DNA from: Companilactobacillus kedongensis
GTDB taxonomy: Bacteria; Bacillota; Bacilli; Lactobacillales; Lactobacillaceae
NCBI RefSeq assembly: GCF_003946625.1
Contig: NZ_RHOR01000014.1
Coordinates: forward strand, 1 to 57,074
Length of the DNA stretch: 57,074 nucleotides
Reading direction: 5' to 3'
Of this stretch, positions 8,479-17,220 are shown piece by piece. Numbering within the stretch: position 1 is the first letter of the stretch; each line of letters begins with the position of its first letter. A program made the position numbers and the translations under genes. The notes beneath the pieces are model-generated. The model was given only the letters and a program-made list of their open reading frames with translations. It did no database searches and had not been told where the DNA came from.

Positions 8479-8805
8479 CTACATCAACCCGTTCGTATAT
8501 TTTCCTAACTTAGCCTGTTGGTCCTTGGCAACTTCATCAACACCATTATTAAAAGCATCAATCAGCATATCTGTCAATGTATCGGGATCATCAGGGTCAA
8601 TAACTTTTTCATCAACTTTGATATCTAAAACTTTGTGGTCACCGTTTAATTTAACAGTTACCAAATCATCAACTGATTTACCAACGTATTCAGTCTTCTT
8701 TAATTCTTCTTGAGCACCTTGCATTTCTTTTTGCATCTTTTGGGCTTGGCGCATGAGATTTCCCATGTTTCCCATTCCACCCATATTAGGCATTCCTTTA
8801 CTCAT
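8479..8805 (-). CDS. ybaB: Nucleoid-associated protein YbaB/EbfC
   Basis: This is a 108-residue DNA-binding protein that forms dimeric tweezers on DNA. It has a Met/Gly-rich N-terminus ([13 protein letters not shown]) and the helical [17 protein letters not shown] core. It lies between dnaX and recR as in most bacteria. Co-transcription is indicated by the 12-base gap to dnaX. Confidence 0.94.
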   Translation of the reverse strand: MSKGMPNMGGMGNMGNLMRQAQKMQKEMQGAQEELKKTEYVGKSVDDLVTVKLNGDHKVLDIKVDEKVIDPDDPDTLTDMLIDAFNNGVDEVAKDQQAKLGKYTNGLM

Positions 8806-8817
8806 AAATAGTTCCTC

Positions 8818-10515
8818 CTAGTCGTCTTTGATATCTACAATTTCATTACCGAAAAGATTCAACGCTTCATCGACTGCTGGATCTTTTTTAGGTTCTGCTT
8901 TAGATTCTACATTTTCTTTCTTTGGTAAATCAATATTATTAGAAATATATTCTTTTCTAATTCCTGGCCATTGATCTTTTGGTACCAATACGATCTGACA
9001 ATCCTTTTTCAAAAGCGTACCAGCACTACTACTCAACTCATCCAAAAATTCAGTATCTTCTTGAACCTGTTCATACCAGAGTTCGAAATCAAATGCTACA
9101 ACGATTCCATCTACACTGGCAGCCACAGGATCAGCAACTCTCATTTTAGCACGTTGCGTCACCGAAAGCTTACTCATTAAATCAGGCCAAATATCCTTGG
9201 CTACGGCTAAATCCTTCTTTGTCGCATTATCCAAGACTTTATAAATGGCGGTCTTATTAAGGTGACTAGTTTTCGATTTATGTGCGGCTCTCTTAGGCTT
9301 TTCAGGTTGTGCTTGCATATTGCCTGTGGAAAGATTCTTGATTTCTTTTTGAAGTCTTTCGACTTGTCCACTGAGCTTTTCCATTTCTTGGTTATCAACT
9401 TTAACTTCTTTAATGTCCGGCTGATCCATGACTTGTGGTTCACTGATTTTAACAGTTAAAATTTCCATATAAACGTCAGTCTGGTTAGAATTTTTTAAAT
9501 TCTTCTGTGCGGCACTGACTTGATCAACAATATAAAATAAACGTTTATTGTCGAATTTGTCAGCTAGACTCAACAAATCCTTAGTCATGATCGTATTGTC
9601 CATCTGATCTGATAAATCAGAGTTGGAGTTATACAGAATAAGATTTCGACAAACTCGAATGATCATTTCAGTGAATCTAACTGCTGAACGACCACTTTCT
9701 AGGATCTTATACAGACTCTCTAGCGCTTGTGCCGACTCACTATTAGCGATAGCTGCCATATAGGCCGTTATCTGGTCATTACTCAAAGCTCCGGTAACTT
9801 CTTGAGCATTCTTCAAAGTTAGCTGATCATCGCCATATGACAGAGCTTGGTCCAGAATACTCAAAGCATCACGCATACCACCTTCAGCAGAAGCAGCAAT
9901 GATATTCAAAGCTTCTTCATCATATTCAATATGCTTATCATTTAGAATATAAACCATTCGTTCCAAAATATCCTGTCTGGAAATCCTTCTAAAAGTAAAG
10001 CTCTGTGTTCTGGAAATAATTGTTGCAGGGATTCTTTGAGGTTCAGTTGTTGCCAAAATAAACATGACATTAGCTGGTGGTTCTTCCAAAGTTTTCAACA
10101 AAGCATTGAATGCGCCTTGTGATAACATATGGACCTCATCAATAATATAAACTTTAAATTTAGCTTCAGTTGGTGCATATTTTACCTTGTCACGAATATC
10201 ACGAATTTCTTCAACACCATTATTTGATGCGGCATCAATCTCAATAACATCATTTAAACGGTTCTCATTTGCGGCTTGGCAAATTTCACACTCATTGCAT
10301 GGTTCACCATCATGTGGATTCAAGCAGTTAACAGCCTTAGCTAATATCTTGGCACAGGAAGTTTTCCCAGTACCACGCGGTCCGCTGAATAAATAAGCAT
10401 GACTGGTCATATTACTTGCGACAGCATTCTTCAAAGTCTGCGTTATCACACTCTGACCAATTACATCTGAAAAAGTTTGGGGACGCCAAACTCGATAAAG
10501 TGCTTGATATGCCAT
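8818..10515 (-). CDS. dnaX: DNA polymerase III subunits gamma/tau
   Basis: This is the ATP-driven clamp-loader motor and replisome organiser. The Walker A motif GPRGTGKTSCAKI is at about residues 44-56, the zinc site C ... CNECEIC at about 65-80, the Walker B IDEVHML and the SRTQSFTFRRI arginine-finger region follow. A charged linker after about residue 370 leads to the tau C-terminal domain. The ATG at 10515 has an AAGGAG site. Full length for Lactobacillales at 565 residues. I see no clear frameshift signal for a separate gamma form. Confidence 0.96.
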   Translation of the reverse strand: MAYQALYRVWRPQTFSDVIGQSVITQTLKNAVASNMTSHAYLFSGPRGTGKTSCAKILAKAVNCLNPHDGEPCNECEICQAANENRLNDVIEIDAASNNGVEEIRDIRDKVKYAPTEAKFKVYIIDEVHMLSQGAFNALLKTLEEPPANVMFILATTEPQRIPATIISRTQSFTFRRISRQDILERMVYILNDKHIEYDEEALNIIAASAEGGMRDALSILDQALSYGDDQLTLKNAQEVTGALSNDQITAYMAAIANSESAQALESLYKILESGRSAVRFTEMIIRVCRNLILYNSNSDLSDQMDNTIMTKDLLSLADKFDNKRLFYIVDQVSAAQKNLKNSNQTDVYMEILTVKISEPQVMDQPDIKEVKVDNQEMEKLSGQVERLQKEIKNLSTGNMQAQPEKPKRAAHKSKTSHLNKTAIYKVLDNATKKDLAVAKDIWPDLMSKLSVTQRAKMRVADPVAASVDGIVVAFDFELWYEQVQEDTEFLDELSSSAGTLLKKDCQIVLVPKDQWPGIRKEYISNNIDLPKKENVESKAEPKKDPAVDEALNLFGNEIVDIKDD

Positions 10516-10552
10516 TTTGTCTCCTTAGTGAATAGAATAAGTAAATTTTACC

Positions 10553-10585
10553 ACAAAAAAACTCCTAACCAATTATGATTAGGAG
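10553..10585 (-). terminator. Terminator of the SRP RNA gene
   Basis: The stem CTCCTAA ... TTAGGAG is followed by seven T on the minus strand, between the SRP RNA and dnaX. Confidence 0.8.
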
Positions 10586-10601
10586 GCTAATATACATAAC
10601 A

Positions 10602-10690
10602 AAAGGCACATGGTACAACTCACTTAGTGCTGCTTTCTTCCGAACCTGACACGATTCGCAAGAGCACCATTGCCCTAAGGCCTTGCGGCA
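10602..10690 (-). ncRNA. ffs: Signal recognition particle RNA (4.5S type)
   Basis: The minus strand reads the hallmark SRP RNA domain IV: GTGTCAGGTTCGGAAGAAAG with the GGAA tetraloop region and the asymmetric AGCAGC side, flanked by GGTGCTCTTGCGAATC and CACTAAG. It sits just upstream of dnaX, the usual site in lactobacilli. Ends are approximate. The short bacterial form without an Alu domain is inferred from the roughly 90-base size and flanking terminator. Confidence 0.9.
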
Positions 10691-10722
10691 ATAACTATAA
10701 TACTATAAATTTACTTTTTATG

Positions 10723-11199
10723 CTACTTTTTGCCACGGATTTTTCTAAAGAAATTTCGTAATAAATCACCAGTTTCTTCGGATTTAACGTTGGCTAACAC
10801 CTCTGGCTGGTGATTATAGCGCGTTTCCGCCAACAAATTATTAATTGATCCGACTGATCCAGCTTTAGGATCACTAGCACCAAAAATAACTTCTTCAATT
10901 CGACTGTTGATGATTGCCCCAGCACACATTGGGCAGGGTTCTAAAGTCACAAATAAACTCATATGCTCTAAACGCCAACTCCCGACTTTTGCACAGGCAG
11001 CTTCGATTGCAATAATTTCAGCGTGTTTAATGGCATTTTGAGTCTCTTCACGTTCATTTGAACCCACAGAAACAACTTCCTTAGTGCGATTATCCACAAT
11101 AACACAGCCGATGGGAACCTCAGCTCTAGTTTCAGCACCCTTAGCTTCTTCTATTGCAAGATCCATAAAATGATCAATTTCTTCTTCTGAAAGCTTCAT
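10723..11199 (-). CDS. tadA: tRNA-specific adenosine deaminase TadA
   Basis: TadA converts A34 to inosine in tRNA-Arg(ACG) using zinc-activated water. The HAEIIAIEAA motif (zinc His and proton-shuttling Glu) is near residue 57 and PCPMCAGAI (two zinc Cys) near 87. The 158-residue size is normal. The ATG at 11199 has only a weak ribosome binding site. It ends just before the SRP RNA gene. Confidence 0.95.
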   Translation of the reverse strand: MKLSEEEIDHFMDLAIEEAKGAETRAEVPIGCVIVDNRTKEVVSVGSNEREETQNAIKHAEIIAIEAACAKVGSWRLEHMSLFVTLEPCPMCAGAIINSRIEEVIFGASDPKAGSVGSINNLLAETRYNHQPEVLANVKSEETGDLLRNFFRKIRGKK

Positions 11200-11205
11200 A
11201 TTGTT

Positions 11206-11523
11206 TTAATCAACTAAATCTTTAAACTTCTGCTCAATTACCTTTGGTAGTTTAAGAGTTTTCCACTCTATTTCAGATTTATCTTCACGAACTTTGTTGA
11301 TAATATCAATCAATATCCTAACTTCTTCATCTGATAATGTGCCTACAAAGACCAAAATTTTCTCATTACCTCGAAAATAATCTTTGATGTACGACTCCAA
11401 TTGAATTCTTTCTCTTTTAACTCGAAGAGCTCTGACAGCTTTCCAAATTAAGATAACAATTAAGAAAACTCCACCTGTTATTAAGGCTAAGATTATACCA
11501 ATAGCAATTTGTTTTTTGTCCAT
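11206..11523 (-). CDS. Small single-pass membrane protein, unknown function
   Basis: I do not recognise a family. From ATG 11523, chosen for the GGAGGTG site six bases upstream, the protein has 105 residues. A membrane segment spans about residues 6-28 (IAIGIILALITGGVFLIVILIW), followed by a basic stretch (KAVRALRVKRER) that predicts a cytoplasmic C-terminal domain. The rest is helical and charged. It lies six bases before tadA and after the methyltransferase gene, so it may be in the tadA transcript. Confidence 0.65.
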   Translation of the reverse strand: MDKKQIAIGIILALITGGVFLIVILIWKAVRALRVKRERIQLESYIKDYFRGNEKILVFVGTLSDEEVRILIDIINKVREDKSEIEWKTLKLPKVIEQKFKDLVD

Positions 11524-11575
11524 TGTAAACACCTCCAGCATGAATATAACATATTTAATCTAATTTAAAAATAAA

Positions 11576-12178
11576 TTAGTTTAAACAACTTTTTAAGATA
11601 TAATATCCCTTATCTCGAGTGACAACTTCGACATTACCAAATGTCTCTTTCATCAATTTTTTAGCAGATGGTGCGCCTTGTTTCTTCTGCAAGACGATCC
11701 AAAGTTCTCCTCCATCGACCAAATGATCGATCGAATTCTTCAAAATATCAGTAACGACTTTTTTACCAGCACGAACTGGAGGATTAGAAACTACAAGTGC
11801 ATATTTATCAGTGATCTTTTCATATGCATCTGATTCTAAAATATCCACATTCTTGATACCATTAGCTTTGGCATTATCACGAGCTAGATCCAAAGCACGT
11901 AAATTAACATCTGCCATCACAACTTGACGCTTATTTTGTTCTTTAGCAAGTGCCAGACCGATTGGTCCATACCCACAGCCAACATCTAAAATATTCCCAG
12001 CTGGTATTTCATCGAATTTGATCGATTCAATTAAAACTCGCGATCCATAATCAATCGTTTGTCTGGAAAAAACACCGCTGTCTGATGTGAAGGTCAAATT
12101 ATGACCACGCAAAGTGAAATTGAATTTTTTAAATTCGTGTTCTAAATCTGTTGAGTTTTCAAAGTATTGATTAGCCAT
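11576..12178 (-). CDS. ybxB: Class I SAM-dependent methyltransferase, RsmC/YbxB type
   Basis: This is a probable guanine-N2 rRNA methyltransferase. The SAM motif NILDVGCGYGPIGLALA lies at about residues 59-75 and the catalytic NPPVRAGK (NPPx motif) near residue 128. The start ATG 12178 (MANQYFE) follows AAAGAGAA; an upstream in-frame ATG would fall in the preceding terminator. In Firmicutes this gene typically follows rplL, as here. The RNA target is not established by the sequence. Confidence 0.88.
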   Translation of the reverse strand: MANQYFENSTDLEHEFKKFNFTLRGHNLTFTSDSGVFSRQTIDYGSRVLIESIKFDEIPAGNILDVGCGYGPIGLALAKEQNKRQVVMADVNLRALDLARDNAKANGIKNVDILESDAYEKITDKYALVVSNPPVRAGKKVVTDILKNSIDHLVDGGELWIVLQKKQGAPSAKKLMKETFGNVEVVTRDKGYYILKSCLN

Positions 12179-12206
12179 ATTATTCTCTTTCTGTATTTTT
12201 AGATAC

Positions 12207-12237
12207 AAAAAAAGTCTGGGCTAAACCCAAACTTTTT
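12207..12237 (-). terminator. Terminator after rplL
   Basis: The stem AAAGTTTGGG/CCCAGACTTT is followed by seven T on the minus strand. It separates rplJL from the methyltransferase gene, perhaps as a partial terminator. Confidence 0.8.
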
Positions 12238-12251
12238 AAAATTTGAAATTA

Positions 12252-12620
12252 TTATTTCAAAGTAACTGTAGCACCAACGGCTTCAAGTTTTGACTTCATG
12301 TCATCAGCGTCTGCCTTAGCAACGCCTTCCTTGATAACCTTAGGAGCACCATCAACAAGGTCTTTTGAGTCTTTCAAGCCAAGTCCAGTGATACCACGAA
12401 CTTCCTTGATAACCTTAACCTTTTCTTGACCTGCTTCTGTAAGTTCAACATCAAATGAATCCTTTTCAGCAGCAGCGTCGCCACCAGCAGCAGCACCTGC
12501 AGCAACAGGAGCAGCAGCTGTAACGTCGAATTCTTCTTCGATAGCCTTAACAAGGTCGTTAAGTTCTAGAATTGAAGCATCTTTTAAATCATCGATAATC
12601 TTTTGTGTATCTAAAGCCAT
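12252..12620 (-). CDS. rplL: 50S ribosomal protein L7/L12
   Basis: This is the stalk protein that recruits translation GTPases. The N-terminal dimerization helices (to about residue 35), the Ala/Gly-rich hinge ([14 protein letters not shown]) and the C-terminal domain with [19 protein letters not shown] are all present. Length is 122 residues. It is 34 bases downstream of rplJ with a GGAGG site, and is present in multiple copies per ribosome. Confidence 0.98.
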   Translation of the reverse strand: MALDTQKIIDDLKDASILELNDLVKAIEEEFDVTAAAPVAAGAAAGGDAAAEKDSFDVELTEAGQEKVKVIKEVRGITGLGLKDSKDLVDGAPKVIKEGVAKADADDMKSKLEAVGATVTLK

Positions 12621-12654
12621 TATTTTGTCCTCCGAATTATGTTTGTTTTTTTAA

Positions 12655-13161
12655 TTAAGCAGCTGGTTCGTCGTCTTTCTTTTCAGCAACAGCTTTAACA
12701 GCCAATGCGAAGTCGCGAACTGGAGCTTGTAATACAGATACCAACATAGAAAGCATACCTTCTCTGTTTGGTAGTGTTGCAAGGGCTTGAATTTCTTCAA
12801 GAGATGCAGCTTTGCCTTCAATGATACCACCCTTGATTTCAACGGCGTCAACATCCTTAGCAAATTTAGCAGCAACTTTAGCAGGTCCAACTGGATCTTC
12901 TTCAGAATAAGCGATGGCTGTTGGGCCAACGAAGAATTCTTCGAGACCTTCTAGTCCAGCTTCTTCAGCAGCACGTCTCAAGACAGTATTCTTGATAACT
13001 TGCATAGTAGCACCTTGCTCACGTAATTCAGCACGCATTTCAGTAGCTTGTTCAACAGTAAGACCTAAGTAGTCAACAACAATAACTGACTTAGCGCCCT
13101 TAAGGTTCTTAGCAACTTCTGTAACGAGTGCTTCTTTTTGTGCTAGTTTTTCTTGCTTCAT
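12655..13161 (-). CDS. rplJ: 50S ribosomal protein L10
   Basis: L10 anchors L7/L12 dimers to 23S rRNA. The N-terminal rRNA-binding part ([20 protein letters not shown]) and the C-terminal L7/L12-binding helix are complete at 168 residues. An L10-type leader with terminator lies directly upstream, consistent with autoregulation of rplJL by L10-L12. A GGAGGTG ribosome binding site supports ATG 13161. Confidence 0.98.
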   Translation of the reverse strand: MKQEKLAQKEALVTEVAKNLKGAKSVIVVDYLGLTVEQATEMRAELREQGATMQVIKNTVLRRAAEEAGLEGLEEFFVGPTAIAYSEEDPVGPAKVAAKFAKDVDAVEIKGGIIEGKAASLEEIQALATLPNREGMLSMLVSVLQAPVRDFALAVKAVAEKKDDEPAA

Positions 13162-13210
13162 TATTACGTTTCACCTCCACAATTTATTTTAGTTAACTCT
13201 ACAAATTTCG

Positions 13211-13320
13211 GCTAAAAATAAAATCTCTGCGCCCGAAGGACACAGAGATTATTTAACAATCTTCTGGCCTCGGCAGGATATTAAGATTTACATCACCTGA
13301 GTCTTCGGTAGAAATCAACT
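13211..13320 (-). promoter_or_regulatory. L10 leader RNA with intrinsic terminator
   Basis: On the minus strand the leader carries ACTCAGGTGATGTA, TCCTGCCGAGGCC and AGAAGAT, which resemble the Firmicute L10 leader. These are followed by a perfect AATCTCTG ... CAGAGATT hairpin (13222-13250) and a T-rich tail. In B. subtilis the L10-L12 complex binds such a leader and controls premature termination of rplJL. Function here is inferred from family, position and fold. Confidence 0.75.
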
Positions 13321-13354
13321 ATTGTACATTATCATTATTTTGGTTATAAGTCAA
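13321..13354 (-). promoter_or_regulatory. Candidate promoter of rplJL
   Basis: TACAAT (13326-13321) lies 17 bases from TTATAA (13349-13344). An alternative pairing is TTGACT (13354-13349) with GATAAT (13333-13328) at 15 bases. Both lie directly upstream of the L10 leader and just after rplA. Confidence 0.4.
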
Positions 13355-13356
13355 CA

Positions 13357-14037
13357 TTAAGCGTTGATTGTTAGACCAGGGCCAAATGTTGATGTCATAT
13401 TAACACTAACAATATAGTTACCCTTAAGTGATGCAGGACGTGCTTTAGCGATAACGTCGTAAAAGGCGTTAAAGTTTTCAGCAAGCTTGTCTGAATCAAA
13501 TGAGATCTTACCGATAGGTGCGTGGATCAAACCATTAGGATCTACACGGTAAGTAACTTGTCCAGCTTTAACATCATTAACTGCCTTTGTAACATCCATA
13601 GTTACAGTACCAGTCTTAGGGTTTGGCATTAAGCCTTTAGGTCCAAGTACACGACCTAAACGACCAACTTTAGCCATCATTGGTGGTGTTGCAACAGCAA
13701 CATCAAAGTCTAACCAACCATCTTGAATTTTTTCAACAAGGTCGTCAGAACCAACGATGTCAGCACCGGCAGCTTCAGCAGCCTTAGCTTGTTCACCTTC
13801 AGCGAAGACGATAACCTTTTGTGATTTACCTGTTCCGTTAGGTAGAACAACGGCACCACGAATTTGTTGATCAGCTTGTTTTGGATCAACGTCCAAGTTA
13901 ACAGCAACCTCAACGGTTGCGTCAAATTTTGCGTAATCTACTTTTTTAAGTAAGTCAATTGCCTCAGTAGCAGTATAAGTCTTTGTCTTATCTACTTGCT
14001 TGAGAGCTTCAATATATTTTTTTCCATGCTTAGCCAT
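13357..14037 (-). CDS. rplA: 50S ribosomal protein L1
   Basis: L1 forms the mobile L1 stalk that moves E-site tRNA and can repress its own operon by binding mRNA. The [13 protein letters not shown]-terminus, [21 protein letters not shown] motif and the C-terminal [10 protein letters not shown] are all present. At 226 residues it is a normal length. It follows rplK; the spacer between them holds two hairpins. Confidence 0.98.
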   Translation of the reverse strand: MAKHGKKYIEALKQVDKTKTYTATEAIDLLKKVDYAKFDATVEVAVNLDVDPKQADQQIRGAVVLPNGTGKSQKVIVFAEGEQAKAAEAAGADIVGSDDLVEKIQDGWLDFDVAVATPPMMAKVGRLGRVLGPKGLMPNPKTGTVTMDVTKAVNDVKAGQVTYRVDPNGLIHAPIGKISFDSDKLAENFNAFYDVIAKARPASLKGNYIVSVNMTSTFGPGLTINA

Positions 14038-14063
14038 GCTAAGTTCCTCCTTGCTTTGTGGTC

Positions 14064-14124
14064 TATTGGGGATTTTCCCCTCCCACTTGTTAAGAATACT
14101 TTCGTATCCCTGTAAACTGCTATG
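14064..14124 (-). promoter_or_regulatory. Structured spacer between rplK and rplA
   Basis: On the minus strand a GATAC-GAAA-GTATT hairpin is followed by GGGGAAAATCCCC (14069-14081), both within the leader of rplA. These could be mRNA stabilisers or a ribosomal-protein binding site. No function is proven by the sequence. Confidence 0.4.
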
Positions 14125-14125
14125 T

Positions 14126-14551
14126 CTAGTCTTCTACTTCAAAGCCCATACTTCTTGCAGTACCAGCAACCATACGCATTGCAGATTCAACACTTGCAGC
14201 GTTTAGGTCTTTCATCTTGGTTTCAGCAATTTCGCGAACTTGGTCTTGTGAGACTTTGGCAACTTTCTTAGTGTTAGGTTCGCCAGAGCCTTTTTCAACG
14301 CCAGCAGCTTTCTTTAATAGAACAGCTGCAGGTGGTGTCTTTGTAACGAAATCGAATGAACGATCTTCATATACAGAGATAACAACAGGAATGATCATTC
14401 CCTTTTGATCTTGTGTACGTGCATTGAAATCCTTTGTAAATGCAACGATATTGATACCAGCTTGTCCTAAAGCAGGACCAACTGGTGGAGCTGGAGTAGC
14501 CTGACCAGCAGGAATTTGTAATTTAACTACGTTAGCAACTTTTTTAGCCAC
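14126..14551 (-). CDS. rplK: 50S ribosomal protein L11
   Basis: L11 binds the GTPase-associated centre of 23S rRNA and activates RelA-type stress signalling. The conserved N-terminus [20 protein letters not shown] and [10 protein letters not shown] are clear. I place the start at GTG 14551 (reading VAKKVANVV), because AAGGAGG lies upstream at the right distance and this gives the standard 141 residues. The longer open frame upstream has no ribosome binding site. Confidence 0.97.
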   Translation of the reverse strand: MAKKVANVVKLQIPAGQATPAPPVGPALGQAGINIVAFTKDFNARTQDQKGMIIPVVISVYEDRSFDFVTKTPPAAVLLKKAAGVEKGSGEPNTKKVAKVSQDQVREIAETKMKDLNAASVESAMRMVAGTARSMGFEVED

Positions 14552-14636
14552 GGTGCATACCTCCTTGTTCCGTGATGTGGTCATATTGAGAATAAATATT
14601 TTCTCTCCCACATGTATGATAAAAACATACCGTCTT

Positions 14637-14665
14637 ATAATATCATCAATTATTTACTATATCAA
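14637..14665 (-). promoter_or_regulatory. Promoter of rplKA
   Basis: TTGATA (14665-14660) and TATTAT (14642-14637) are separated by exactly 17 bases on the minus strand, between nusG and rplK. The leader that follows contains GTATG/CATAC and GAGAA/TTCTC hairpins. Confidence 0.65.
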
Positions 14666-14674
14666 TGATGTTTT

Positions 14675-15217
14675 TTATTTTTCAACGGCATTAAAGTCAA
14701 CTTCGGCACTTGTCATACGTCCGAACATGTCAACATCAACTTTTAATTTGCTGTGATCAGCATCAATTTCTGTAATTTTACCAGTCATATTAGCAAAAGC
14801 ACCATCGATGATCGTAACCGTCTCACCAACTTCAAAGTCATTACCTTGATCTTTAATGCTAATACCTAGGTCATTTAGAATATGGTCAATTTCTTCTGGT
14901 AGAAGTGGTGCAGGTTTACTACCTGAACCGTGACTTCCAACAAATCCTGTAACACCAGGTGTATTACGAACTATAAACCATGATTCGTCACTCATAACCA
15001 TTTCAACTAAAACATAACCTGGGAAAGTCTTCTTCATTTCTGTCTTAGACTTACCATTCTTTACTTCTGTTTCTTCTTCTTCTGGCACTACTGCACGAAA
15101 AATGTAATCCTCCATACCCATTGATTGAGCACGTGATTCCAAGTTTTCTTTAACTTTATTTTCGTAACCTGAGTATGTATGTAGAACATACCATTGTTTA
15201 TCTCCAGCTTCAGCCAT
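14675..15217 (-). CDS. nusG: Transcription termination/antitermination protein NusG
   Basis: NusG binds RNA polymerase, modulates pausing and links transcription to translation and Rho. The NGN domain starts WYVLHTYSGYENKVKENL, and PGYVLVEM and RNTPGVTGFVG are typical. The KOW domain begins near residue 125 (FEVGETVTIIDGAFANMTG). ATG 15217 follows GGAGGAAATT, giving 180 residues; the earlier in-frame ATG has no such site. Neighbours secE and rpmG match the standard order. Confidence 0.97.
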   Translation of the reverse strand: MAEAGDKQWYVLHTYSGYENKVKENLESRAQSMGMEDYIFRAVVPEEEETEVKNGKSKTEMKKTFPGYVLVEMVMSDESWFIVRNTPGVTGFVGSHGSGSKPAPLLPEEIDHILNDLGISIKDQGNDFEVGETVTIIDGAFANMTGKITEIDADHSKLKVDVDMFGRMTSAEVDFNAVEK

Positions 15218-15240
15218 AATTTCCTCCAAAAAATCAAAAT

Positions 15241-15269
15241 AAAAAAACTCCGAAATAATCCGAAGTTTT
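15241..15269 (-). terminator. Terminator or attenuator between secE and nusG
   Basis: The hairpin AAAACTTCGG ... TCGGAGTTTT is followed by a T-run on the minus strand, in the spacer before nusG. Confidence 0.7.
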
Positions 15270-15311
15270 CGCTTAGTTCAATAGTAGCAAATTTCTCAAT
15301 TAGTTACAAAC

Positions 15312-15497
15312 CTATTTGCCCATTAAGAAATGTTGTAGTAGTGATAGCATGCCCCAATCGATCAGAGCTAAAAAGGCAGCATATATTAATGATGTAGCAA
15401 TAACTGTCCATGTATCACGTTTGTTTTCTTTAAATGTAGGCCAAACAACAAGTTTCATTTCTTTTTTGACACTACCGAAAAATTTAAATAATTTCAT
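15312..15497 (-). CDS. secE: Preprotein translocase subunit SecE
   Basis: SecE clamps the SecY channel in the membrane. This is the short Gram-positive form of 61 residues with the amphipathic helix MKLVVWPTFKENKRDTW followed by one membrane segment at about residues 33-56. It lies between rpmG and nusG, the typical arrangement. Confidence 0.95.
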   Translation of the reverse strand: MKLFKFFGSVKKEMKLVVWPTFKENKRDTWTVIATSLIYAAFLALIDWGMLSLLQHFLMGK

Positions 15498-15510
15498 TTA
15501 GTCCTCCAGT

Positions 15511-15660
15511 TTAGCGTGTTTCTTTATGTAATGTATGTTTTCCACAATGCTTGCAAAACTTCTTAACTTCAAGACGTTCCGTTCTATTTGGATTTTCAGA
15601 GATTGTGTAATTTCTTGATCCACAAACGCTGCAAGCTAGTGCTAATTTTCTTAGTCCCAT
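15511..15660 (-). CDS. rpmG: 50S ribosomal protein L33, zinc-binding form
   Basis: This is a 49-residue ribosomal protein starting [19 protein letters not shown] and ending [14 protein letters not shown]. The two CxxC pairs mark the zinc-containing (C+) form, which in many Firmicutes has a zinc-free paralogue used under zinc limitation. It lies 13 bases before secE on the same strand, its standard location. Confidence 0.96.
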   Translation of the reverse strand: MGLRKLALACSVCGSRNYTISENPNRTERLEVKKFCKHCGKHTLHKETR

Positions 15661-15733
15661 TGAATTCTCCAGAATCTATGCAGTTTATTATCCTGTTAAT
15701 TGTAGCTTTTTAAATATCAAAAGTCCAATAATT

Positions 15734-16291
15734 TTAGTGTAACTGACTTTTGATCTTGGTTTTACAACGACTAGTCGCTCTGACCATTTGTTCTTTACTG
15801 CACTGAGCGGATAAGCATGCATCTTCCAATCCGATTTTACCCAATAGAAACTGTAATGCCAACGCTTCTCGGTGACTCAAATCATTAAAATAACCTTCCA
15901 AACAGTTGACCAGATCGACCATTTTTGTGTGTTGATTGGAGATAAATGATTGATGATCTTCGACCAAATATACTTCAAATGAATGTGTATTCTGATTAGC
16001 TTGACGTTTATCAGTATTCTCCCTGCGAACAATATCAATAATGTGATTCTTAAATCTCATTTTAAAGAAACTGCCAAACTGTGATCCGTTACTGCCATTG
16101 AAAATCATACATGTTTCATGACAGACGATGAATGCTTCCTGATACCAATCGTTGCGATCATAACCGTGGATATAATATTGCTGAAATAAATTTTCTATCA
16201 TTGGTTTATAACGTTTGATCAATTTTTGCAAAGAATCAGAATCATTTCCCCGCTTAACCATCGAAATCAGATCAGTCTCAGATATGTTCAT
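15734..16291 (-). CDS. sigH: SigH/ComX-type alternative sigma factor
   Basis: This is a 185-residue sigma-70-like protein. Region 2 is recognisable from about residue 18 to 95 (LIKRYKPMIENLFQQYYIHGYDRNDWYQEAF and FKMRFKNHIIDIVRR), followed by a shorter, divergent region 4 near the C-terminus. In lactobacilli a gene of this type between rlmB and rpmG is annotated as sigH or comX and is tied to late competence genes. The start has a GAGGGGAA site. Whether it drives competence here is inference from position and family. Confidence 0.8.
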   Translation of the reverse strand: MNISETDLISMVKRGNDSDSLQKLIKRYKPMIENLFQQYYIHGYDRNDWYQEAFIVCHETCMIFNGSNGSQFGSFFKMRFKNHIIDIVRRENTDKRQANQNTHSFEVYLVEDHQSFISNQHTKMVDLVNCLEGYFNDLSHREALALQFLLGKIGLEDACLSAQCSKEQMVRATSRCKTKIKSQLH

Positions 16292-16418
16292 AAAAGTTCC
16301 CCTCTTCTATGAACGATTTTTCTATTTAAATTTATCATTGGACAGTTAACAATATAAGAGAACGCTAGTTCATTAAAACTTCGTTAGACTAGATACTGAA
16401 TTGATTATTTCAAAATAT

Positions 16419-16449
16419 AAAAAAGCCAGATCCCAAAAGGATTTTGACT
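16419..16449 (-). terminator. Terminator of rlmB
   Basis: The stem AGTCAAAATCC/GGGATCTGGCT with some mismatches is followed by six T on the minus strand, adjacent to the rlmB stop codon. Confidence 0.7.
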
Positions 16450-17220
16450 TTAATGTCTTGAAGCAAATGCTTGATACAATAAGACACCAGTAGCAACACT
16501 GGCATTTAAACTTTGAACATGTCCTACCATTGGAATACTCAAAGTCTGATCAACTTGTTTTTGCACGAGAGGTGAAACACCCTTACCTTCGTTACCGATA
16601 ACCAAAGCAACTGCACCTTTAGCATTCCAGTTACGATAGTTGTCACCTTCCATAGCTGTACCAAAGACCCAAACATTCTCTTTCTTTAGGTCCTTGATAG
16701 TATTGACCAAGTTAGTCACACGTACGACTGGAACATGCTCGATCGCACCAGTCGAAGTCTTAGCGACAACTGAAGTCAAACCAGTTGAACGATGTTTAGG
16801 CACGATAATTCCGTGAACACCGACTGCATCTGCCGTTCTCAAAATTGATCCCAAATTATGTGGATCTTCAATCCGATCCAAAATCAAAATAAATGGATCT
16901 TCATTCTTATCTTTAGCAGCTTTAAAAATATCATCTAGCTCTGCATATTGATATGGCGCAATGTATGCGGCCATACCTTGGTGATTTCCACCATTGGTAA
17001 TATCATCTAGCTTTGCCTTGGGAACTTCTTGCACGATCAATTTGCTGCGTTTGCCCAATTCAATAACTTCACCGATATGTGAACTCTTAAGTCCCTTTTG
17101 AACCAATACTTTATTGACACGTTGTCCCGCTGTTGGTGACTTTAATAGCTCAACAACTGAGTGATGTCCAAAAACTAATTCACTCTCTTCATTGTCATTA
17201 TCATTCGAATTGTTCTGCAT
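16450..17220 (-). CDS. rlmB: 23S rRNA (guanosine2251-2'-O)-methyltransferase RlmB
   Basis: This is a SPOUT-class methyltransferase with an N-terminal L30e-like substrate-binding domain (about residues 15-90). The trefoil-knot motifs are clear: DRIEDPHNLGSILRTADA near residue 115, VIGNEGKGVS near 203 and PMVGHVQSLNASVATGVLLY near 225. Length is 256. Its start overlaps the mrnC 3' end by 20 bases, so the two are translated from one message. G2251 specificity is the usual assignment for this gene order. Confidence 0.93.
   Translation of the reverse strand: MQNNSNDNDNEESELVFGHHSVVELLKSPTAGQRVNKVLVQKGLKSSHIGEVIELGKRSKLIVQEVPKAKLDDITNGGNHQGMAAYIAPYQYAELDDIFKAAKDKNEDPFILILDRIEDPHNLGSILRTADAVGVHGIIVPKHRSTGLTSVVAKTSTGAIEHVPVVRVTNLVNTIKDLKKENVWVFGTAMEGDNYRNWNAKGAVALVIGNEGKGVSPLVQKQVDQTLSIPMVGHVQSLNASVATGVLLYQAFASRH

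Noticed and set aside
9207-9443. Open frame on the minus strand inside dnaX, and plus-strand frames at 8971-9180 and 9262-9459
   Set aside because: They are in other frames of a strongly supported gene, have no family resemblance and no ribosome binding site.
12651-12929. 92-codon frame overlapping rplJ
   Set aside because: It is an Ala-codon shadow of rplJ in another frame with a leucine/lysine-rich low-complexity translation.
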